DNA from: Oscillospiraceae bacterium
GTDB taxonomy: Bacteria; Bacillota; Clostridia; Oscillospirales; UBA929
Assembly (NCBI GenBank): GCA_031289065.1
Contig: JAITQI010000187.1
Coordinates: 1-21,418 of the forward strand
Reading direction: 5' to 3'
DNA length: 21,418 bases
In this document: in pieces, positions 14,173 to 20,194 of the stretch
Position numbering within the stretch: the stretch's first letter is position 1
Layout: every line of letters starts with the position of its first letter
Notes under the pieces: generated by a model
What the model was told of the DNA's origin: nothing
Database searches by the model: none
What the model saw: only the letters and a program-made list of their open reading frames with translations
Made by a program: the position numbers and the translations under genes

Positions 14173-14362
14173 TAAGGGACCGCCGTTCGGTGTGACGGCG
14201 CGTCGAGAGGTACCGTTTGCCCGGCGGCGTCCGCCAAGCGGTGACAGTCGGCTCGGGTGCGGGTTCTCCGGTTTTTGGGGGGAGAACGGTTATCCGGGCG
14301 GGCGCCTTACCCGAAATTTATCCGCTCGGGTGAGAGAAGCAAGCCGCTGCGGTGGCGGCGAA
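14173..14362 (+). other. Long structured 5' leader of the mreB-family gene
   Basis: About 190 bases of untranslated leader with several potential hairpins. GCCGT / ACGGC lies near 14181-14198. GTTCTCC / GGAGAAC (7 bp, near 14261-14285) and ACCCGA / TCGGGT (6 bp, near 14308-14331) follow. GGCGG / CCGCC also lies near 14223. No T-box, SAM, cobalamin or M-box hallmarks are visible. The same frame as MreB is open through it, but the composition is not protein-like. Confidence 0.5.
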
Positions 14363-15406
14363 ATGGCGTGGACGATGTCGTTATTCAACCGGGATATCGG
14401 TCTTGATTTAGGAACCGCATCCATATTGGTTTTCATTAAAAACAAAGGCATTGTCCTGCGTGAGCCGTCGGTGGTGGCCATTGACAAGAACACCGGCAAG
14501 CTGCTCAAGGTGGGCACCGACGCCCAAAAAATGCTCGGGCGCACCCCGGGCCACATTGTCGCCATGCGGCCGCTCCGGGAAGGCGTCATCTCCGATTACG
14601 AGATGACCCAGCGCATGATCAAGGAGTTTTTGCGCAAGGTGTCCGGCTTCAGCCTGTTCCGCCCGCGTATTGTCATCTGCGTGCCCAGCGGCATCACCGA
14701 GGTGGAGGAGCGGGCGGTCATCGACGCCGGTCTCCAGGCCGGGGCCAGGCGGGTCTATCTCATTGAGGAACCGGTCGCCGCGGCCATCGGGGCGGGCATC
14801 GACATCACCAAGCCCTGCGGCAACATGGTGGTGGACATCGGCGGCGGCACCACCGACATCGCGGTCATCTCCCTGTCCGGCATCGTGGAGTCCTCCTCCA
14901 TCAAAATCGCCGGCGACCAGTTCGACGAGGCCATCATCAAATACATCCGCCGCAAACACAACGTCCTCATCGGCGAGCGCAGCGCGGAGGATCTCAAAAT
15001 GAGCATCGGCTGCGTCTATCCCCGCCCGGACGACGTCAGCGTGGAAATCAAGGGCCGCTGCCTGATGACCGGTCTGCCCCGGGTGTTCACCGTCACCTCC
15101 AACGAGATGATCGAAGCCTTCGAGGAGGTCTCCACCCGCATTGTGGAGGGGATTCACGGCGTCCTGGAGCGCACCCCCCCTGAACTGGTGGCCGACATTT
15201 CCACCAACGGCATCGTGATGACCGGCGGCGGCAGCCTGATTTGGGGCTTCGACAAACTCATCGAGTCCAAGACCGGCATCGCCACCCATGTGGCCGACGA
15301 ACCGATTTCCTGCGTGGCCTACGGCACCGGCAAGTCCCTGGACTGGGTCAGCGAGATGCAGGACGGCACCATCAATCTCTCGCGCCGCAAACAAATGCAA
15401 AATTAG
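14363..15406 (+). CDS. mreB: MreB/Mbl-family actin-like cell-shape protein
   Basis: MreB-type proteins are bacterial actins that polymerise under the membrane and guide lateral peptidoglycan synthesis. The 347-residue product has phosphate-1 GLDLGTASILVFIKN, phosphate-2 VVDIGGGTTDIAVISL near residue 158 and the adenosine motif GIVMTGGGSLIWGFD near 286. I chose ATG 14363 (GGTGG upstream); ATG 14375 would give MSLFNRDIG and is almost as good. It is not followed by mreC or mreD, so it is probably an orphan paralogue of the Mbl or MreBH sort; the paralogue cannot be settled by eye. It has its own promoter and terminator. It ends with TAG. Confidence 0.93.
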   Translation: MAWTMSLFNRDIGLDLGTASILVFIKNKGIVLREPSVVAIDKNTGKLLKVGTDAQKMLGRTPGHIVAMRPLREGVISDYEMTQRMIKEFLRKVSGFSLFRPRIVICVPSGITEVEERAVIDAGLQAGARRVYLIEEPVAAAIGAGIDITKPCGNMVVDIGGGTTDIAVISLSGIVESSSIKIAGDQFDEAIIKYIRRKHNVLIGERSAEDLKMSIGCVYPRPDDVSVEIKGRCLMTGLPRVFTVTSNEMIEAFEEVSTRIVEGIHGVLERTPPELVADISTNGIVMTGGGSLIWGFDKLIESKTGIATHVADEPISCVAYGTGKSLDWVSEMQDGTINLSRRKQMQN

Positions 15407-15475
15407 CCGGTCTTCTGGGCCGCGCTGACTGATACCGTTGCGCAAATGGATCCGCAGGCTTTGACAGGAACGAAG

Positions 15476-15502
15476 AAGTTCTGCCGGGTGCTGGCAGAAC
15501 TT
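15476..15502 (+). terminator. Terminator after the mreB-family gene
   Basis: Ten-base arms AAGTTCTGCC / GGCAGAACTT with a seven-base loop are followed by a T-rich stretch (TGTTGTATGATTTTT). It lies 70 bases past the stop. It may also serve murC transcripts arriving from the other side, although that strand has a poorer T-run. Confidence 0.72.
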
Positions 15503-15618
15503 TGTTGTATGATTTTTCCGGCGGAAACGCGCCGGGCCGGATACGATCCGCTGACAAGGGGTCGTATGAGAATACCGCTGTATACCAACGCTTTTATGTG
15601 TTACCGCGACACCTTGCC

Positions 15619-17043
15619 TTATTTTTCCTGTAGTCGTCCCCTTTTCCCGCCGCCGGGCTGGGTCGGCGCGTTGGGCCCGGTCAGAGCTCGGGCCACCCGC
15701 CAGATGTCCCCCGCGCCCATGGTCAAAATGAGGTCGCCGGGGCGGGCCTCCCGGGCCAGCGCCTGGGCCAGGCTGTCCAAGTCCTCGAAAAAGGCCGCGT
15801 TCGGCAGCTCTTCGGCCAAACGCCGCGCCGAAATGCCAATGGTGTTTTTTTCCCGGGCGGCGTAAATTTCCGCCATGTACACCCGGTCGGCCCCCCCCAG
15901 CGCCGCGACAAAATCCGGGAACAGCGCGGCTGTCCGAGAATAGGTGTGGGGCTGGAAGGCGCACAGGACGCGGGAAAACCCCATGCCCCGCGCCGCGGCC
16001 AAAGTGACCGCGATTTCGGTGGGGTGGTGGGCGTAGTCGTCCACCACGGTGGCGCCCCTGTAGTCCCCCGTCAGTTCAAACCGCCGGGCCGCGCCCCGGA
16101 AGGTTTCCAGCCCCCGGGTCACCGCGTCCCCCGGCAGCCCGATTTGCCAGGCCGCCGCCGCCGCGCCCAGCGCGTTGGTGACGTTGTGCGCCCCGGGCAC
16201 CCCCAGGGCCGCCGAGGCGTAAAACCGCCCCCGGGTCATAATGTCGAACCGCGCATAGCCGCGCTCAAAGGTCAACCCTTCGGGATACACATCAGCTCCC
16301 TCGCTTTGACCGAATGTCAGCACGGTTCGGGGCAATCCGGACAGACGCATCGCGCCGGGATCGTCGGCGCACAACAGTAGCAGCCCGGTTTTTTCCGGCG
16401 TCAGCAACGCGAACCGGGTGAAGGAGGACACAATTTCTTCCAGATCTGCAAAACAGTCCAAATGGTCTTCCTCAATGTTCAGAACGACCGCGATGGTAGG
16501 TGAGAAATTCAGAAACGAATTGCAGTATTCGCAGGCCTCCATGATGATGAGCCGCCCGTCGCCCACCCGATGACCCGCACCGATGGCCGGGAGGGTGCCG
16601 CCGATCATGACGGTGGGATCCAGCGCCCCGGCCAGCGCGATTTGCGCAGCCATAGAGGTGGCGGTTGTCTTCCCATGGGTGCCCGCGATGCAAAGCGCGG
16701 CCGCGTGATCCCGCATGATGTGTCCCCACGCTTGGGCGCGTTCAAACAAGGGGAGACCCAGACGCCGGGTCTCCATGACTTCCGGGTTGTCCTCCCGAGC
16801 CGCCGCCGTGCGGATGACGCAGTCCGCGCCGTGAACGGCTTCCGGCGTATGTCCGATGCCGATGCGCAGGCCGAGGGCCCGCAGACGGTCGATGGTTTCG
16901 CTGGACTGCATGTCCGAACCGGTGATGATGAGTCCGCGGGCCGCCAGCACTTCGGCTAAGGCGCTCATGGACACCCCGCCGATCCCAATCAAATGGGCGT
17001 GCCGCCCGGGGCGCAGGCAGGCATTGATTTCAGGGCTGTTCGT
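15619..17043 (-). CDS. murC: UDP-N-acetylmuramate--L-alanine ligase MurC, apparent ACG start
   Basis: MurC adds L-alanine to UDP-MurNAc, the first peptide step of peptidoglycan precursor synthesis in the cytosol. The Rossmann start HLIGIGGVSMSALAEVL, the ATP loop AGTHGKTTATSM, and EACEYCNSFLNFSP and DDYAHHPTEI are all classic. From ACG 17043 the protein is 474 residues, normal for MurC, beginning (M)NSPEINACLRPGRHAHLIG. GGAGG lies eight bases before this ACG, an ideal SD. The alternatives are GTG 17160, which has no SD and adds 39 atypical residues, and TTG 17061, which overlaps the SD. I take ACG as the likely start, by one T-to-C change from ATG, but the longer GTG form cannot be excluded. 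Confidence 0.85.
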   Translation of the reverse strand, partial: TNSPEINACLRPGRHAHLIGIGGVSMSALAEVLAARGLIITGSDMQSSETIDRLRALGLRIGIGHTPEAVHGADCVIRTAAAREDNPEVMETRRLGLPLFERAQAWGHIMRDHAAALCIAGTHGKTTATSMAAQIALAGALDPTVMIGGTLPAIGAGHRVGDGRLIIMEACEYCNSFLNFSPTIAVVLNIEEDHLDCFADLEEIVSSFTRFALLTPEKTGLLLLCADDPGAMRLSGLPRTVLTFGQSEGADVYPEGLTFERGYARFDIMTRGRFYASAALGVPGAHNVTNALGAAAAAWQIGLPGDAVTRGLETFRGAARRFELTGDYRGATVVDDYAHHPTEIAVTLAAARGMGFSRVLCAFQPHTYSRTAALFPDFVAALGGADRVYMAEIYAAREKNTIGISARRLAEELPNAAFFEDLDSLAQALAREARPGDLILTMGAGDIWRVARALTGPNAPTQPGGGKRGRLQEK

Positions 17044-17171
17044 ATGGATCTCCTCCAAGCGTTCACGCTGTTCGTGGTGAATATTGTTTCCGCCCGAAAA
17101 CGGGCGCGGGGCGCGGAGCGGAGAAATTCGACAGAGCGGGGTGTAAAGACGCGAAAACACGCAATACTAAT

Positions 17172-17200
17172 ATTATATTTCATGTGCGCCGATTTATAAA
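17172..17200 (-). promoter_or_regulatory. Possible murC promoter
   Basis: On the minus strand TATAAT (17177-17172) lies 17 bases after TTTATA (17200-17195). A start near 17165 would leave only a few bases before GTG 17160 but a 120-base leader before the SD-preceded ACG 17043, which favours the downstream start. Confidence 0.55.
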
Positions 17201-17249
17201 TACCCAATCTCATATTTGTGGAAAATTTTTTTGGCGGGGGGAAACGGAA

Positions 17250-17564
17250 TTGAACATTACGGATATCAAAATCCGCAAACTGCAGGAAGAAGGCAGGATG
17301 CGAGCGGTTGTCTCTGTCACCTTTGACGATTCACTGGTCGTGCACGACATCAAGGTCATTGAAGGGCCCGGCCGTTATTTCCTGGCGATGCCCTCCCGGA
17401 AAATGCCGGACGGCACCTACCGGGATATTGTCCATCCCATCAACGCCCAGGTACGGGAAATGCTGGAGGAGTCCATCCTGCAGCTCTACCGCCAGGAACT
17501 GGAAACCCGGGAGCGGGAAACCGCCGCCGAGGACACCGAGGAACCCGAAGACGAGTCCCTATGA
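17250..17564 (+). CDS. spoVG: SpoVG regulatory RNA/DNA-binding protein
   Basis: SpoVG is a small global regulator that binds nucleic acids. It affects septation and sporulation in Bacillus and virulence or cell-wall traits in other Firmicutes. The product is 104 residues. Family sequence is clear: NITDIKIRKLQEEGRMRA at the front, FDDSLVVHDIKVIEGP and FLAMPSRKMPDGTYRDI in the middle, HPINAQVREMLEESIL near the end, and an acidic tail. The TTG start at 17250 has a GGGGGGA SD and gives the canonical N-terminus; an in-frame upstream extension to 17184 has no family match. It is divergent from murC and followed by a strong hairpin. Confidence 0.95.
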   Translation: MNITDIKIRKLQEEGRMRAVVSVTFDDSLVVHDIKVIEGPGRYFLAMPSRKMPDGTYRDIVHPINAQVREMLEESILQLYRQELETRERETAAEDTEEPEDESL

Positions 17565-17607
17565 TTGTAACCTTACCCAAGTTCCGCGCCTGTTAAACCG
17601 TCCGGGA

Positions 17608-17652
17608 AGCGGGGATTCAATCGGCCCTCCCAGAGCCGATTGAATCCCCGCT
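17608..17652 (+). terminator. Long hairpin after spoVG
   Basis: Perfect 18-bp arms (17608-17625 and 17635-17652) with a nine-base loop lie 44 bases after the spoVG stop. Only TTTG follows, so it may act as a terminator or as a 3'-end stabiliser. Confidence 0.65.
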
Positions 17653-17778
17653 TTGCCGTCCGCGGGCGGGTGACAACACGCGAAAGCGGAGGCTCGCCGC
17701 TCCCCTTTCACACGATCCCCCGTTCGCTACTTAGCATGCCAGCTTTTTTGACAGTCTGGATTGTAAAGCCGTCGATGG

Positions 17779-17818
17779 ATTATTGTCAATCGTCAATTGT
17801 CAATTGTCAATTGTCAAG
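17779..17818. repeat. Tandem heptamer TCAATTG repeat
   Basis: About four units of TCAATTG/TCAATCG (17786-17813) flanked by partial copies lie just before the SD of the nucleotidyltransferase gene. The 18-mer ATCGTCAATTGTCAATTG at 17789-17806 recurs exactly at 19695-19712. Confidence 0.8.
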
Positions 17819-17832
17819 GTGGTGGCTCGCTC

Positions 17833-19044
17833 ATGTCCGAACCCTTCGCCCTCCCCGAAGGGGTGTCCGCAATTTTGACCCGCTTGCGAGACAGTGGGTT
17901 TCCGGCGTTTCCGGCGGGGGGCTGCGTGCGGGATTCGCTGCTGGGGCGTCGTGTCCACGATTGGGATGTGGCCACCGCCGCGCTGCCCGAACAAGTGACC
18001 GCGCTGTTCCGCCGCACCGCCGCCACCGGGTTGAAGCATGGGACGGTGACCGTCCTTCTGGGCCGCCTGGCCGTGGAGGTGACCACCTTCCGCACCGAGG
18101 GGGGGTACACCGACGGCCGTCGGCCGGACAGCGTGACCTTTGTGCCCCGTCTGGAAGCGGATTTGGCCCGGCGGGACTTCACCGTCAACGCCATGGCCCT
18201 GGGGCCGGACGGGCAGGTCATCGACCCCTTCGGCGGGCGGGACGACCTGCGTCGGCGTATCATCCGCTGTGTGGGCGACCCGGCGGCCCGGTTCGGGGAG
18301 GACGCCCTGCGCCTGTGGCGGGCGGTCCGGTTTTCCGCCATGCTGGGCTTTGGGATCGAGGCCGCGACCTGGGACGCCATGTCCGCCTGCGCCCCGCTGA
18401 CCGCCCGGCTCGCCCCGGAACGGGTGAGCGCCGAGCTGGAGCGCATCCTGCTGTCCGGCGCGGCGGCGCGGCTGGCCGACGTGCTGCCCCTGGGCCTGCT
18501 GGACCCGCTCCTCACTGCCCACCCGACCTTCCGGCTGCCCTTGGAGACGCTGAAAACCCTGCCCCGCAAACCTGAAACCCGTTGGGCCGGATTGGCCGCG
18601 CTGCTGCGGCGGGCCGGGTGCTTGGCGGACAGCCTCGCCTTTCTCCGCGCCCTGCGGCTGCCCAACCGGGTGACCTATCCGGCGGGGATGGGGGCCGAAT
18701 GGGCGCTGGCCCAGCCCCTGCCCGGGGAACCCGTCGGCTGGCGCCGTCTGTGCGCCGACCGGGGCGTCCCCGAAGCCCTGTGCGCCGCCGCCGCCGGTGA
18801 CGCCCTGGCGGGTGGCCCCCCCCGATATGTACCCGCCCTGCGAGAGGTTCTCCGCCCGGGGCCCTGCCTCTCCGTGAAGCAGCTGGCCCTCACCGGAGAA
18901 CACCTCGCCTTGGTGGGCCTCGCCGGGCCCCAAATCGGCCGGGCCCAGCGCCGCCTGCTGGAACACGTCCTGCGCCGCCCGGAGGACAACACCTTGGACG
19001 CCCTGCTGTCCCTCTTGGAGACTATCGACTCAAAAAACCGATGA
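17833..19044 (+). CDS. cca: tRNA nucleotidyltransferase (CCA-adding family)
   Basis: This is a class II nucleotidyltransferase of 403 residues that builds or repairs the 3' CCA of tRNAs from CTP and ATP. The catalytic head has GGCVRD at residues 29-34 and the metal-binding DWD at 43-45. LARRDFTVNAMAL follows near 114 and the neck EDALRLWRAVRFSAMLGF near 156. The body and tail are helical, and the ending VKQLALTGEHLALVGLAGPQ fits bacterial CCA enzymes. There is no C-terminal HD domain. Poly(A) polymerase is the alternative within this family. ATG 17833 follows AAGGTGG. The tRNA-Gln in this window already encodes its CCA, so repair may be the main duty for that tRNA. It is followed by the YfbR-like gene after 18 bases. 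Confidence 0.88.
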   Translation: MSEPFALPEGVSAILTRLRDSGFPAFPAGGCVRDSLLGRRVHDWDVATAALPEQVTALFRRTAATGLKHGTVTVLLGRLAVEVTTFRTEGGYTDGRRPDSVTFVPRLEADLARRDFTVNAMALGPDGQVIDPFGGRDDLRRRIIRCVGDPAARFGEDALRLWRAVRFSAMLGFGIEAATWDAMSACAPLTARLAPERVSAELERILLSGAAARLADVLPLGLLDPLLTAHPTFRLPLETLKTLPRKPETRWAGLAALLRRAGCLADSLAFLRALRLPNRVTYPAGMGAEWALAQPLPGEPVGWRRLCADRGVPEALCAAAAGDALAGGPPRYVPALREVLRPGPCLSVKQLALTGEHLALVGLAGPQIGRAQRRLLEHVLRRPEDNTLDALLSLLETIDSKNR

Positions 19045-19062
19045 CAACACGGAGGTGCTTAT

Positions 19063-19650
19063 ATGTCCGTTCATTTTTTCGCGCTGATCTCCCGGATGAG
19101 GCACATCGGCCGGTGGGGCCTGATGCGCAACACCCAGCCGGAAAACCTGCAGGAACACAGCTACATGACCGCCGTCTTCGCCCACGCCCTGGCCCTCGTC
19201 CGCCGGGACATACTGGGCCTGCCCGCCGACCCGGACAGGGCCGCCGCCGCCGCGCTGTTCCACGACGCCGCCGAGCTGTTCACCGGCGACCTGCCCACCC
19301 CGGTCAAATACTTCGACCCAGACCTCCGCGCCGCCTACCGCCGGGTCGAGGAGACCGCCGCTCGCCGGCTGCTGGCCCTCCTGCCCGAAAGCCTCCGCCC
19401 CGCTTACACCCCCCTCCTCGCCGAACAGTCCGACCCCGGCACCGACGCCCTGGTCCGCGCCGCCGACAAGCTGGCCGCCTACGTCAAGTGCCTGGAGGAG
19501 CTCCGGGACGGCAACCGGGAGTTCGCCCCCGCCGCCCGCCAGACACGAGAAAAGCTGGACGCCATGCACAGCCCCGAAGTCGCCTGGTTCCTGGAACACT
19601 GCGTCCCCTCCTTCAGCCTCTCCTTAGATGAAGTAACCCCCGAACACTAA
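19063..19650 (+). CDS. YfbR-like HD-domain 5'-deoxynucleotidase
   Basis: The 195-residue protein matches the YfbR family (E. coli YfbR is 199 residues), which removes phosphate from deoxyribonucleoside 5'-monophosphates using a divalent metal. HD-domain ligands are visible: His in ENLQEHSYMTAV near residue 32, the HD pair in LFHDAAELFTGDLPTPVKY near 67, and Asp in VRAADKLAAYVKCLEEL near 132. MRHIGRWGLMRNT is typical of the N-terminus. The ATG has GGAGGT eight bases upstream. It is probably co-transcribed with the CCA-type gene 18 bases upstream. Confidence 0.9.
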   Translation: MSVHFFALISRMRHIGRWGLMRNTQPENLQEHSYMTAVFAHALALVRRDILGLPADPDRAAAAALFHDAAELFTGDLPTPVKYFDPDLRAAYRRVEETAARRLLALLPESLRPAYTPLLAEQSDPGTDALVRAADKLAAYVKCLEELRDGNREFAPAARQTREKLDAMHSPEVAWFLEHCVPSFSLSLDEVTPEH

Positions 19651-19655
19651 AAAGA

Positions 19656-19685
19656 CCCCCCAAGCCCCCGCCGGGGCTTGGGGGG
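19656..19685 (-). terminator. Terminator between YfbR-like gene and the small peptide gene
   Basis: Perfect 13-bp arms CCCCCCAAGCCCC / GGGGCTTGGGGGG enclose a CGCC loop. The minus strand continues TCTTTTT, a good U-run, so it best fits the leftward 46-codon gene. It starts five bases after the YfbR-like stop and may also end that transcript. Confidence 0.82.
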
Positions 19686-19698
19686 AAATTGTCCATCG

Positions 19699-19712
19699 TC
19701 AATTGTCAATTG
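19699..19712. repeat. Second copy of the TCAATTG heptamer repeat
   Basis: Two TCAATTG units, within an 18-base identity (19695-19712) to the repeat at 17789-17806. Read leftward, it supplies the last two codons and the stop of the small peptide gene. Confidence 0.75.
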
Positions 19713-19846
19713 ACGTCGCCGTCGTCGCTGGCCTCCGGCGGGGGCATGTCGGGGTAGACCGGGCGGTTGAGGGGGCGGGCGGCGGCGGTCAGGGCCAGTC
19801 CGGCCAGCAGGGTCGCCGCGGTCAGGGCCGCGAGGATTTGTTTCAT
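19706..19846 (-). CDS. Small secreted or membrane-anchored peptide (46 residues), unknown
   Basis: A short leftward gene. ATG 19846 has AAAGGA ten bases upstream, and the stop lies just before the minus-strand terminator at 19656-19685. The product begins MKQILAALTAATLLAGLALT, a textbook signal or membrane segment, with AAA near residue 21-23 as a possible cleavage site. The Pro- and acid-rich tail contains RPVYPDMPPPEASDDGD. Cleavage would release a peptide of about 23 residues. No Cys is present, so it is not a lipoprotein or a lantibiotic-type precursor. The SD, signal-like start and terminator together support a real gene. Function unknown; signalling peptide, leader or small membrane protein are possible. 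Confidence 0.6.
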   Translation of the reverse strand: MKQILAALTAATLLAGLALTAAARPLNRPVYPDMPPPEASDDGDVN

Positions 19847-20194
19847 GTGGGCACAGTCCTTTCACGGTGTTTTTTCATCCCTTAGCTTGCCTCGCGGGGC
19901 GATTGGCATACCTGCCAAATGAATCCGGTTTTTTTGCGAAATATTTTCCCTGGAAAAACGTCCCTCGTCCCTTCAGAAACCTCTGCGCCGCAACGATAAT
20001 TACTACCGGATAGCGAAAAAACGGCCCCGCGCCCCCAAACGGCGGTTACCGGAAGATTACAGCCGCCCGCAAAGTTACAGTTGTGTTACACCTGCCTCAA
20101 AACTGTTGACTTGCGCCCGGGGGCGCTGTATGATATTGCCGTACAAGGGAGGAATGTCCTCGCCTTGAAATTATTACGAGGAGGAACCTATCAC
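19847..20194. other. Gap between the small peptide gene and the SLH gene
   Basis: It holds the SLH promoter and leader. Otherwise I see AT-rich stretches such as GGTTTTTTTGCG and repeated TTACA/TTACAG words near 20056-20091, possibly a regulator site. No gene is visible. Confidence 0.4.
20106..20134 (+). promoter_or_regulatory. Strong sigma-A promoter of the SLH gene
   Basis: TTGACT (20106-20111), 17 bases, then TATGAT (20129-20134). The start would be near 20141, with a 54-base leader that contains GAGGA-ATG-TCCTC (a small hairpin) and the strong SD GAGGAGG before ATG 20195. Confidence 0.85.

Noticed and set aside
14173..14362. T-box or c-di-AMP (ydaO) riboswitch in the mreB leader
   Set aside because: GGTACCG occurs, but the T-box antiterminator context is absent, and the ydaO core words are not found.
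17779..17818. CRISPR array
   Set aside because: The units are contiguous 7-mers without spacers; this is a simple tandem repeat.
19647..19865. 72-residue leftward frame overlapping the small peptide gene
   Set aside because: It is Arg/Pro/Gly-rich shadow sequence and reads through the terminator hairpin; the overlapping 46-codon frame has the SD and signal peptide.
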